From Flavobacterium sp. (GTDB lineage: Bacteria; Bacteroidota; Bacteroidia; Flavobacteriales; Flavobacteriaceae): a DNA stretch of 64,000 nucleotides. Below, one piece after another: positions 46,053 to 53,873 of the stretch. Location: assembly GCF_027484705.1 (NCBI RefSeq), contig NZ_JAIXSL010000007.1, positions 476,521 to 540,520 on the forward strand, in the 5' to 3' direction. The notes beneath the pieces were generated by a model. It was not told the origin of the DNA. It worked only from the letters and a program-made list of their open reading frames with translations, and did no database searches. The position numbers and the translations under genes were made by a program. Numbering within the stretch: the first letter of the stretch is position 1; every line of letters starts with the position of its first letter.

Positions 46053-47192
46053 ATGATCAATAAACGCCTTTTAATCAAAAACCTTTTGGCTCACAATGAT
46101 GAGTGCAGTTTTTATGATAAGAAGCGCCAGTTGAATTTACATTCACGCGAAGGCAAAGCGAAATTCCTCAAACACATCTGCGCGTTATCGAATTCGAATC
46201 CTACGAATAATTCCTATATTGTTGTAGGTGTTGAAGACATAGATAACGAGATTGTAGGCGACGATTTTTTTGATGACAGCCGCATCCAGAACCTCGTGAA
46301 TGCTTTTCTCGAAAACCCGCCGAAAATCCAGTACGAGAATGTGCCGTTCCCGAATTTGCCCAAAGATAAGGTTGTCGGTTTGGTCACGATCAAACCTAAA
46401 AAAGGAACTTCGTTTTTCAAGAAAGGCATCCACACGATTTTGGCCAATACGATTTTTGTGCGTGTCGGCAGCAACACCATGCCACTCGAAGGCAAGTTTG
46501 AGAAAAATTACCAAAATACCGCGACGGTCATCAGTATCGAGAACAATTCGCGTAACAGCATCGGCTATACGCTTGATGGCGTCATCGACTTCATGAATTT
46601 CCGCCACAAAGACATGGCTTCAAAATACAAAGTTTTCAAGGAACTCTTTGTCATTTGCTGGGCTGGCATCCCGAAAACTGTCAGAGGCAACACATTCCTG
46701 TCGCGCGTCGATATTGAACTCATCAACGAACAGGTCAAACTGTTTTACTCGGCACAGGACGAAGTGACAATCACTTATGACGAGAACACGTTTACGATTA
46801 CTGAATATGTGACTTTAGGGCTTAATGACAAGACGAGTTATTATCCGTTAGAAAAACAGACGATCCGGTTTTTTGATAACGGCTATTATAAGATTGACCG
46901 TGAGATTTTATTCGAACCGCCTGAATTCAATAAGAAAATGTTGTTTCATATTTATAATGCGAACATTGCGTTGCTGACTAAATTGCATAAGGGGCTTGGG
47001 ATTAGTGCAAGAGAGCATAAAGATTTGGAAAACCTGCCTTCGACTTTTATGATTTGTTACCTCAACGGTTTTGAGGATGCGAAACAGAAGCTTATTGATG
47101 CGAAACTGCTACTCAAACCTTTTCCAGTGGTGTATTTGTCATTTAAAGAGGCTTTGAGGGTTTTAAGGAAGATGAAGTATGATGTGCAGTAA
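46053..47192 (+). CDS. AlbA_2/Schlafen-like putative ATP- or nucleic-acid-binding protein
   Basis: A 379-residue protein whose first ~160 residues resemble the AlbA_2 (Schlafen-type) domain: a strand-helix start (ECSFYDKKRQLN), NNSYIVVGVEDIDNEIVG and an IFVRVGSNTMPLEG segment. The remainder is a mixed domain I do not recognise, with an ISAREHKDLENLPSTF stretch near the end. Relatives are annotated as ATP-binding or transcriptional regulators and some take part in defence; nothing here proves either. Its stop codon abuts that of the convergent gene at 47193. Confidence 0.7.
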   Translation: MINKRLLIKNLLAHNDECSFYDKKRQLNLHSREGKAKFLKHICALSNSNPTNNSYIVVGVEDIDNEIVGDDFFDDSRIQNLVNAFLENPPKIQYENVPFPNLPKDKVVGLVTIKPKKGTSFFKKGIHTILANTIFVRVGSNTMPLEGKFEKNYQNTATVISIENNSRNSIGYTLDGVIDFMNFRHKDMASKYKVFKELFVICWAGIPKTVRGNTFLSRVDIELINEQVKLFYSAQDEVTITYDENTFTITEYVTLGLNDKTSYYPLEKQTIRFFDNGYYKIDREILFEPPEFNKKMLFHIYNANIALLTKLHKGLGISAREHKDLENLPSTFMICYLNGFEDAKQKLIDAKLLLKPFPVVYLSFKEALRVLRKMKYDVQ

Positions 47193-47813
47193 TTATTGCT
47201 TTTTTAAAATAATCCGCATCGTTTTATACTGATACCTTTCGAAATAACCGACCAAATATATTCCGTCAGCATAATTTTGCAGCGAGATTTTCCCATTTCT
47301 ATTTTTAAAATTCCCTAGAAATTTTCCGTTGCTGTCGAAAATCCAGACATTTCTTATTGCCGGATTCATTGACAATTCCCCGTGAATCGGATTTACAAAA
47401 CCATCTGAAACATTCAACGTTGAATCTGACAGCACAAAGGTTTCCGAAAAAGGCGTAGAAAAAGCGCCGTCTATAGAATCCTGAAGTTGTTCCGGTTTGT
47501 AAAACGTATAATAAGCGTTCACTACCAAATGGTATATTTCCGTCTGATAAGCATTGAGCGGAATCTGAAAATTATTGTTCAAATAAGCAATCGTAGAACC
47601 AAATCCTGGAATAAAAAGCGCATCGACCGTAATCGTATTTCCTACTATCGAATACTGCCAGGAATCGAAATAATAAAGCTCTACGGCTTCTGTAGTCAAA
47701 CTGATTTTTAATTCCTTTTCAGAAACAATCGAAACGCCGACTTGAGCAATATGAAGTGCATTTCCTTGAAGTGACACCAAGAAAAATAGCATGAAAAAAA
47801 TAGTTGCTTTCAT
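47193..47813 (-). CDS. Secreted hypothetical protein with sorting-domain-like C-terminus
   Basis: A 206-residue protein with signal peptide (about 1-19, QGNA), a central beta-rich part (YSIVGNTITVDALFIPGFG) and a C-terminal ~75 residues reading like a short type A sorting domain: VWIFDSNGKFLGNFKNRNG then YADGIYLVGYF and RIILKK. The usual YPNP start is missing. It lies 8 bases after the helical secreted protein gene, so both are probably one transcript. Function unknown. Confidence 0.65.
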   Translation of the reverse strand: MKATIFFMLFFLVSLQGNALHIAQVGVSIVSEKELKISLTTEAVELYYFDSWQYSIVGNTITVDALFIPGFGSTIAYLNNNFQIPLNAYQTEIYHLVVNAYYTFYKPEQLQDSIDGAFSTPFSETFVLSDSTLNVSDGFVNPIHGELSMNPAIRNVWIFDSNGKFLGNFKNRNGKISLQNYADGIYLVGYFERYQYKTMRIILKKQ

Positions 47814-47821
47814 AATCGTGT

Positions 47822-48961
47822 TTAGTCAAATTCATTGAGTCCGTATAGGATTTCCTTCATTTTCGTGCCGTTTATTTCGACCGGTTTGTAAGCAACATTA
47901 AATTTTTCAATCGCGACATTGATATCAGCTTTAAGCTTTTTGTATTCCAAAGGCAATTTCGATTCGCACTGGATTTCGTTTTCATAACTGTTCAGAATGA
48001 TGCTGAATTTCTCATAGAACTTGCCGCCCTGATCAATGAAATTGTTGTATTGCGAAATAAAAAGCAACAACCTATCAATCGGAAAATCCATATTGACCTG
48101 CATTTTATACTGTGCGGAACCCGAAGTTTCTTTCATCTTAGACAAGTAATCTTCCATTTTCTGCGTCAGGTTTTCCCAGTCGTCATTGGTTCTGCAATTC
48201 TCTAACGATGCACTATAGCCAATGGGTTTGGTGTATTCTTTAAACAAAACTTCGATATCTTGCTTTACTTTTTCGTTGTTGTTTTGCAGGAAGGCGGTTT
48301 CAAAATAAATGGTGTTGAGATCGTTCTGCATGCGTAAAGTAAAGTCCAGAATGCATTCTACTTTCGCGAGTTCTTTCTCTTTTTCTTCCTTTGAAAGTGA
48401 CGAAGTGACCATGCCGGTAAAAGTTTGCACCACAGACGCGATAGGGTTTCCTGCGAGCAAAGCCGACAATTCGAAGGCATTTTTCTTGTCTCTCTTTGAC
48501 GCAACAAGTTCTTTGAGTTTGGTGTATTCAGGATACTGGTTCGGATTGGCGATTTTGCTGATTTCGTTGAAAGTTCTCACCGAAGCAAAATGATGGTCCA
48601 GGCCAAGCACTTTCTCGTAAAGGATTTTAATAATCTGCAAGCCTTTGAGATAGCGGATTTTGGCGACGTCATTAGCGTTCTCGCGTTTCAAAACCTGAAT
48701 CTGATCCTGGATCTGATCTTTCTGAACCAATAAATCGACTTTGTTTTGAAAATTTATTGTGGCATTTAACGCCTGATTTAATGTGGCCAGTTGCGCTTGC
48801 TTTACCAAAAAAAGCGTTGCATACTGCTCGTTGATGGTTTTGATGGTTTGAGACAATTCGTCAAGAATCGCATTCGGATCGGTTTCTTTTGGGGTTAGAA
48901 TCGCCGAGGCGTTAACCGCCATCAATAACAATAGCGTCGTGTAAAGGATTTGAGTTTTCAT
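47822..48961 (-). CDS. Secreted helical hypothetical protein
   Basis: A 379-residue protein with signal peptide (about 1-19, NASA) and no membrane helix afterwards. The rest is predicted mostly helical, with coiled-coil-like stretches at about 30-100 (LSQTIKTINEQYATLFL; KDQIQDQIQVLKRE) and 185-260. Three scattered cysteines are present (VECILDF, ENCRTND, IQCESK). No family recognised. It belongs to the four-gene minus-strand group 50609-47193 and lies 41 bases behind the aspartic protease gene. Confidence 0.65.
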   Translation of the reverse strand: MKTQILYTTLLLLMAVNASAILTPKETDPNAILDELSQTIKTINEQYATLFLVKQAQLATLNQALNATINFQNKVDLLVQKDQIQDQIQVLKRENANDVAKIRYLKGLQIIKILYEKVLGLDHHFASVRTFNEISKIANPNQYPEYTKLKELVASKRDKKNAFELSALLAGNPIASVVQTFTGMVTSSLSKEEKEKELAKVECILDFTLRMQNDLNTIYFETAFLQNNNEKVKQDIEVLFKEYTKPIGYSASLENCRTNDDWENLTQKMEDYLSKMKETSGSAQYKMQVNMDFPIDRLLLFISQYNNFIDQGGKFYEKFSIILNSYENEIQCESKLPLEYKKLKADINVAIEKFNVAYKPVEINGTKMKEILYGLNEFD

Positions 48962-49002
48962 AATCCGTGGGTTTGAATGGCGTGTACATATTGAAAAGGC
49001 GT

Positions 49003-50136
49003 TTATTTTTGATTTGAAATCACTTCGAGTTGCAAGCTATTCCAATCCTCGGTTTTATTGAGCAAATCGTGCAATTCGCATTGGTTTTCTGCGGTGACTT
49101 TTTCTCCGTTGACCGAAATAATCTGGTCGCCCAACTGGTATTGGGTCTGTGATTTTTCTTTCACAACAATTTGCAATTGACCCTGATCGGCTTTGGCGTA
49201 ATAAGAAATTTTTCTGTTGAACTTGCTTTCGATGGCGTTTTGGTTGCGTTTGATATAGACTTTATTGTGGTTGTAATCGATAAGCCAGTCGAAGGCTTTG
49301 ATGAAAGTGATTCCGATATTTTGTGCTTTTATAGATGTTGAAACATTGACTTTTGCTTCCAAATTATAAGCTCCGAAAGCAACCGGCATTTTTTCATAAA
49401 TGGTTTCAAAACCATTGGTATGGGAAGATATGGTTTGAAAAAGCGAGCCTTCAAGTTCTAATTTTTTGTTGTTTTGAAAAACCCGTCGCTTGTCAAACGG
49501 CATGACAACACTTCCTGTGTAACCTGTATCAAGTTTAAATGGATATTCTTTGCCTTCTATAGTTAGATAAACTGTAATCTGATTCATTTTACATTTTGAT
49601 TTCAATAATTGGTATTGATTATTACTCAGGTATTGTTGCAATTGCTGGTCTGTAATATTACACACTTTATTGTCGGTGAAGTTTAGAAACATTGATAAGT
49701 TTTTATCAAAAAAAACGTCCAATCCAAGTATTCCTTTATAACTTCTCTTCTCTCTTTGACATGGGCTAATTGGCATATTAATAAAAGTCAAAACCTTGTT
49801 GTTGCTTTCAAAAACATTTGATTTAAATTTGATAGCAAACCGTTTGTTGGAGACTTTTTTTCCATTCGCGCCCTTAGTTGAACCAAATTTTGAAAAATCT
49901 TTTTCGCTGAAATTTTCAATAACTGTTGAGTCCAAAAGAGCAGATATTGTGGCTCCGGTATCAAATATGAATGTTGTTTTTGTATTATTAATTTCTAAAG
50001 GAAACAGTGGTGTTTTACCCTCAAACAACAAATTTTCACATCCTGATTGCATCGCTATTTCTTCATTAGAAATCTGTCTTATCGTTTTACATGATGCCAA
50101 TAATAAACTGAAGATAAATAATACAGCTGTTTTCAT
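49003..50136 (-). CDS. Lipoprotein with two retropepsin-type aspartic protease domains and PDZ
   Basis: A 378-residue predicted lipoprotein: lipobox LLASC with Cys16. Two retropepsin-like halves follow, with active-site triads DTG at 59-61 (TTFIFDTGATISALLD) and 203-205 (YPFKLDTGYTGSVVMPF). The first half closes with GILGLDVFFDKNLSMFLNF, the usual family ending. The C-terminal ~70 residues look like a PDZ domain (YQLGDQIISVNGEKVTAENQ). Two DTG sites in one chain could form a pseudo-dimeric active site, as in pepsin. The start at 50136 (MKTAVLF) is preferred to an in-frame Met at 50166, which lies inside the hairpin at 50151-50180. Its neighbour upstream is a small secreted protein that may be a substrate (inference). 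Confidence 0.82.
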   Translation of the reverse strand: MKTAVLFIFSLLLASCKTIRQISNEEIAMQSGCENLLFEGKTPLFPLEINNTKTTFIFDTGATISALLDSTVIENFSEKDFSKFGSTKGANGKKVSNKRFAIKFKSNVFESNNKVLTFINMPISPCQREKRSYKGILGLDVFFDKNLSMFLNFTDNKVCNITDQQLQQYLSNNQYQLLKSKCKMNQITVYLTIEGKEYPFKLDTGYTGSVVMPFDKRRVFQNNKKLELEGSLFQTISSHTNGFETIYEKMPVAFGAYNLEAKVNVSTSIKAQNIGITFIKAFDWLIDYNHNKVYIKRNQNAIESKFNRKISYYAKADQGQLQIVVKEKSQTQYQLGDQIISVNGEKVTAENQCELHDLLNKTEDWNSLQLEVISNQK

Positions 50137-50150
50137 AATTTTATTTTTAT

Positions 50151-50180
50151 AAAACCCAGAGTGCAAAAACTCTGGGTTTT
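50151..50180 (-). terminator. Hairpin between the small secreted protein gene and the protease gene
   Basis: Stem AAAACCCAGAGT (50151-50162) with ACTCTGGGTTTT (50169-50180) and a 6-nt loop. On the minus strand it follows the small secreted protein stop by 12 bases and is followed by TTTTATAAAAATAAAATT and the protease start 15 bases later. It could be a partial terminator that gives more of the first protein than the protease, or a structure near the protease start. Confidence 0.7.
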
Positions 50181-50192
50181 GCCTGATTCTTT

Positions 50193-50609
50193 TTACGGCA
50201 TGATAATTACCGCATCTATGATAATTCTAATGATTTCCATCAGTAATTGACAAAACCATCCGCATCTGGCGTTGGCAGTTCCCATGGCTGTCAAACCACC
50301 TTTTTCCTGTAATTTTGCTAATTCAAGAAGTGTGTTCCCGTCGTAATTTTTAAAAATGGCATCCGACTTAGCTCCCGTTGATAAAAAACCATATACTTCT
50401 TTTAAGAACTTTTCTTCTTGAAGTGTTGGCTTTGCATCGTTTCCAATCTGTTTTGACAACCAATCTTGATAGGACAATCCTTTAGTATATGTTGATTTAG
50501 CTTGATTTACTAAAACAACCATACTTGATTTTGAATAAACACTTACTTGCGCATTTCCCGCAAAACAAAACATCACTGTGGCGATTAAACCTAAAAATAA
50601 TTTTTTCAT
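50193..50609 (-). CDS. Small secreted protein with hydrophobic CxxxC tail
   Basis: A 138-residue protein with a signal peptide (about 1-20, AGNAQ) and a soluble middle (residues ~25-100). The last 35 residues are distinct: a glycine-rich GGLTAMGTANAR, then CGWFC (Cys116 and Cys120) and a very hydrophobic end (LLMEIIRIIIDAVIIMP). Such an end, of about 18 residues with little charge, suggests membrane insertion or a cleaved peptide. No family recognised. It is the first gene of the group and its stop lies 56 bases from the protease gene, with the hairpin between. It may be a protease substrate, precursor or anchor (inference). Confidence 0.65.
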   Translation of the reverse strand: MKKLFLGLIATVMFCFAGNAQVSVYSKSSMVVLVNQAKSTYTKGLSYQDWLSKQIGNDAKPTLQEEKFLKEVYGFLSTGAKSDAIFKNYDGNTLLELAKLQEKGGLTAMGTANARCGWFCQLLMEIIRIIIDAVIIMP

Positions 50610-50740
50610 GGCTAATAAATTAAATTGTTAATAAAAATTGAGTTTACAAACGATCTCGAGTCTTTTGTTATCGTAAAGCTATTTCAGGAAAAAGAAACTT
50701 CCGTCTAGTTTTTCTGTACTTTATGTTAAAGATTTTGAAT

Positions 50741-50748
50741 TACTTTTG
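50741..50748 (+). promoter_or_regulatory. -7 box of the phosphoesterase gene
   Basis: TACTTTTG, 17 bases before the start codon, matching TAnnTTTG. Confidence 0.45.
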
Positions 50749-50765
50749 TCGCTCACACATCCTTT

Positions 50766-51491
50766 ATGAGAACACTAGTTATCGGCGATATTCACGGCGG
50801 TTTGCGTGCCCTGCATCAAATCTTTGAGCGCGCTAAAATTACCAAAGACGATTTATTGATTTTTCTTGGTGATTATGTCGATGGCTGGAGCGAATCGCCG
50901 GCGTTGATTGACTTTTTGATTGACTTACAACACACGCACAGCTGCATCTTTATGCGCGGCAACCACGATCAACTGCTCTGCGACTGGCTCAATGAAAGCA
51001 AAGACAACCTGCTTTGGTATAAACATGGCGGCGAATCGACTGTGCTGGCTTATGCAAAACTCGATGATAAAACCAAAAAAAAGCATGTCGGTTTTTTACA
51101 GTCGTTGCAGGACTACTTCCTTGACGATTTGAACCGTTTGTTTGTTCATGCAGGATTTACCAATATGAATGGAGTAAATTTCGAGCATTTCCCAAAAATG
51201 TTTTATTGGGAACGCACTTTATGGGAAACCGCAATGTCGCTAGACAAAAATCTGGCTTACAATTCTCCTTTGTATCCGAGAAGGCTCAAATTGTATGATG
51301 AAATCTATATCGGCCACACGCCTGTAACACAAATCGGACAAACGGTTCCGACTCAAATGGCCAACGTCTGGAACGTCGATACCGGTGCTGCGTTTAAAGG
51401 CCCGCTAACCATAATGGATATTGACACCAAAGAATATTGGCAAAGCGATCCGCTTCCGGACTTATACCCAACAGAAAAAGGAAGGAATTAA
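50766..51491 (+). CDS. Metallophosphoesterase (PP2A-like, PrpE/Ap4A group)
   Basis: A 241-residue cytoplasmic phosphoesterase. The metal-ligand motifs are readable: GDIHGGLRAL (D-x-H), GDYVDGWSES (GDxVDR type), MRGNHDQLL (GNHD), FVHAGF and YIGHTPV (GHTP). This is the PPP family order of serine/threonine phosphatases and diadenosine tetraphosphatases; which substrate is not decided. It is followed by an outer-membrane protein gene with its own -7 box. Confidence 0.9.
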   Translation: MRTLVIGDIHGGLRALHQIFERAKITKDDLLIFLGDYVDGWSESPALIDFLIDLQHTHSCIFMRGNHDQLLCDWLNESKDNLLWYKHGGESTVLAYAKLDDKTKKKHVGFLQSLQDYFLDDLNRLFVHAGFTNMNGVNFEHFPKMFYWERTLWETAMSLDKNLAYNSPLYPRRLKLYDEIYIGHTPVTQIGQTVPTQMANVWNVDTGAAFKGPLTIMDIDTKEYWQSDPLPDLYPTEKGRN

Positions 51492-51503
51492 AACGGAACT
51501 TAT

Positions 51504-51511
51504 TATCTTTG
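51504..51511 (+). promoter_or_regulatory. -7 box of the 51533 gene
   Basis: TATCTTTG matches TAnnTTTG and lies 21 bases ahead of the start codon, just behind the stop of the phosphoesterase gene. Confidence 0.5.
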
Positions 51512-51532
51512 GCAAAATTTAATTCTAACAAG

Positions 51533-52027
51533 ATGAAAAAAATTATTACGCTATTATTGTTAAGTTCATTTTCGCTGCTCCAAGCACAAGCTTACAAAGG
51601 AAAAGGAGATATTAAAGGTCAGGTCGGCGCAAACCTACAGGACCACGGAACCGGAATTTTTGTTTCCGGAGATTATGGTATCGGTGAAAACATGTCTATT
51701 GGATTTTCGACCAATTATCTTTTGAGTACCGTAGAGATTTTAGGAGAGAAACCTGATTTCGGCGATCGTTTCGATCTGAAAGCAAGATTCAATGCCAATT
51801 TGGGCAACGTGTTCCAGCTTGACAAAAAAATGGACATCTATCCCGGACTTGATTTAGGCTTGAGAAATTTCGGCGGTCATCTTGGGTTCCGTTATTTTTT
51901 CACTGATGGATTCGGAGTTTTCACTGAAGCTGGTCTCCCGATTGCAAAATACGATTCGGATGTCTACGGATTTGATCATTATAACAACCAATTCGTGTTC
52001 AATATTGGCGCGAGTTTTAACTTATAA
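51533..52027 (+). CDS. Small outer-membrane beta-barrel protein
   Basis: A 164-residue exported protein. Signal peptide to about residue 19 (LLQAQA), then alternating strands (GQVGANLQDHGTGIFVSGDYG; LDLGLRNFGGHLGFRYFF) and a C-terminal aromatic ending NIGASFNL as in outer-membrane barrels of about eight strands. It resembles a flavobacterial DUF6646-type family, by memory only. The start at 51533 is chosen because the signal peptide begins there and the -7 box sits upstream. Confidence 0.75.
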   Translation: MKKIITLLLLSSFSLLQAQAYKGKGDIKGQVGANLQDHGTGIFVSGDYGIGENMSIGFSTNYLLSTVEILGEKPDFGDRFDLKARFNANLGNVFQLDKKMDIYPGLDLGLRNFGGHLGFRYFFTDGFGVFTEAGLPIAKYDSDVYGFDHYNNQFVFNIGASFNL

Positions 52028-52042
52028 TAGATTACTATAAAT

Positions 52043-52073
52043 AAAAAAGCGACTTGTGAAAGTCGCTTTTTTT
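52043..52073. terminator. Bidirectional terminator
   Basis: Stem AAAAAAGCGACTT (52043-52055) with AAGTCGCTTTTTT (52060-52072) and a 4-nt loop. It serves the barrel gene (+) and the aldehyde dehydrogenase gene (-). Confidence 0.9.
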
Positions 52074-52093
52074 ATGCTTAAGAATTACAAAGA

Positions 52094-53650
52094 TTACAAA
52101 TCAAATTTGATTCCCTGCGCTAAAGGCAAGCTCGTCGTATAATTGATTGTGTTGGTTTGTCTTCTCATGTAGATTTTCCAGGCATCAGAACCTGATTCGC
52201 GGCCACCGCCGGTTTCTTTTTCGCCGCCGAAAGCACCACCGATTTCTGCTCCTGAAGTTCCGATATTGACATTCGCAATCCCACAATCAGAACCTGAAAC
52301 GGAAAGGAATCTTTCAGCTTCACGCAGGTTGTTGGTCATAATCGCTGAAGACAATCCTTGCGCTACGCCATTTTGAAGTTCGATCGCATTTTCTACTTCA
52401 CCTGAATATTTCAACAGGTATAAAACCGGTGCGAATGTTTCGTGTTGAACAATCTCGAAGGAATTTTGAGCTTCAGCAATCGCTGGTTTTACGTAGCAAC
52501 CGCTTTCGTAGCCTTCGCCAGAAAGCACGCCGCCTTCCACTAATATTTTTCCACCTTCTGCCACGACTTTTGTCAAGGCGTTATTATACATTTCAACCGC
52601 GTGCGTATCGATTAGTGGTCCGACATGGTTGTTCTGGTCTAATGGATTCCCGATGCGCAATTGTTTGTAAGCGCCTACAATGGCGTCTCTTACTTTATCG
52701 TAAATGCTTTCGTGGATAATCAGACGACGCGTTGACGTGCAACGTTGTCCGGCAGTTCCTACAGCTCCAAATACTGCTCCGATGACGGTCATTTTGATGT
52801 CGGCATCTGGAGTGACAATGATAGCGTTGTTTCCTCCTAATTCCAATAAAGATTTTCCTAAACGTCCGGCTACAGCTTGTGCTACAATTTTCCCCATTCT
52901 GGTTGAACCTGTAGCAGAAACCAATGGAATGCGTTTGTCGGCTGTCATCAATTCACCTATTTTGTAATCGCCGTTGATTAGGCAAGAGATTCCTTCGGGA
53001 AGGTTATTGTCTTTTAATACTTCAGCGATGATGTTTTGACAAGCGATTCCGCACAATGGTGTTTTTTCGGATGGTTTCCAGACACAAACATCTCCTGAAA
53101 TCCAGGCTAAAGCTGTGTTCCAGGCCCAAACCGCTACCGGGAAATTGAACGCCGAAATGATTCCGACGATTCCCAATGGATGGTATTGTTCGTACATTCT
53201 GTGCCCTGGTCTTTCCGAGTGCATCGTTAAACCGTGCAACTGGCGTGACAAACCAACTGCGAAATCACAGATGTCGATCATTTCCTGAACTTCTCCGTAA
53301 CCTTCCTGCAATGATTTCCCCATTTCATACGAAACGAGTTTGCCCAAGGCTTCTTTGTTTTTGCGCAATTTTTCGCCGAACTGGCGTACGATTTCCCCGC
53401 GTTGTGGCGCAGGCATTAATCGGAAGGTTTTGAATGCTTCGGTAGCGGCCTGCATTACTTTTTCGTAATCGGCAGCGGTGGACATTTTTACTGAAGCGAT
53501 TAGTTGTCCGTCTACTGGAGAATAGGATTCTAAAATGCCGCCTGAGGAGAAATGGTTTTGTCCTGTCGAAGTTCCTTCGTTGATGGCCTGAATGCCGAGT
53601 TGTTTTAAAGCTTCGGTCATACCGAATTGTTCTGCTATGGTTGTGGTCAT
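52094..53650 (-). CDS. amaB: Aldehyde dehydrogenase, ALDH7 type (aminoadipate-semialdehyde)
   Basis: A 518-residue NAD-dependent dehydrogenase. The catalytic cysteine is in GTAGQRCTSTRRL and the general-base glutamate in LLELGGNNAIIVTPDAD; both surroundings match the ALDH7 (antiquitin) group, which oxidises L-2-aminoadipate semialdehyde in lysine degradation. The C-terminal GGAFGGEKETGGGRESGSD is another ALDH7 sign. Other lysine-degradation genes are absent here. Gene symbol is by group resemblance. Confidence 0.88.
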   Translation of the reverse strand: MTTTIAEQFGMTEALKQLGIQAINEGTSTGQNHFSSGGILESYSPVDGQLIASVKMSTAADYEKVMQAATEAFKTFRLMPAPQRGEIVRQFGEKLRKNKEALGKLVSYEMGKSLQEGYGEVQEMIDICDFAVGLSRQLHGLTMHSERPGHRMYEQYHPLGIVGIISAFNFPVAVWAWNTALAWISGDVCVWKPSEKTPLCGIACQNIIAEVLKDNNLPEGISCLINGDYKIGELMTADKRIPLVSATGSTRMGKIVAQAVAGRLGKSLLELGGNNAIIVTPDADIKMTVIGAVFGAVGTAGQRCTSTRRLIIHESIYDKVRDAIVGAYKQLRIGNPLDQNNHVGPLIDTHAVEMYNNALTKVVAEGGKILVEGGVLSGEGYESGCYVKPAIAEAQNSFEIVQHETFAPVLYLLKYSGEVENAIELQNGVAQGLSSAIMTNNLREAERFLSVSGSDCGIANVNIGTSGAEIGGAFGGEKETGGGRESGSDAWKIYMRRQTNTINYTTSLPLAQGIKFDL

Positions 53651-53737
53651 AAATGTATGTTTTATTCTTAATTATATCTTTTACTTCGTCAGTTCGCAAA
53701 TAAATTTGCTCGTGTGCGATGGCAAAAGTAAGGATTA

Positions 53738-53770
53738 ATTGATAATTGATAATTGATAATTGACAATTAA
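53738..53770. repeat. AT-rich 7-bp tandem repeat
   Basis: TTGATAA-type units repeat three times with a fourth TTGACAA unit. The block lies between the dehydrogenase start and palindromic element copy 5. Confidence 0.6.
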
Positions 53771-53788
53771 TTAGGAAACGGGCTGCCC

Positions 53789-53873
53789 TAGCCCTGATAG
53801 GAATGGCATCCTTTTGTTCTGGGGTTCAGAACAAAAGATAGAATGGATAGCAGGTTCCCGGCTCCTGAAAAAA
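53789..53873 (+). repeat. Palindromic 3'-end element, copy 5
   Basis: Flanks TAGCCCTGATAGGAATGG and GGATAGCAGGTTCCCGGCTCC. Perfect 9-bp stem 53812-53820/53828-53836 (GTTCT/AGAAC tip) and loop GGGGTTC (53821-53827). It abuts the TAG stop of the 3-hydroxyanthranilate dioxygenase gene. Confidence 0.88.
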
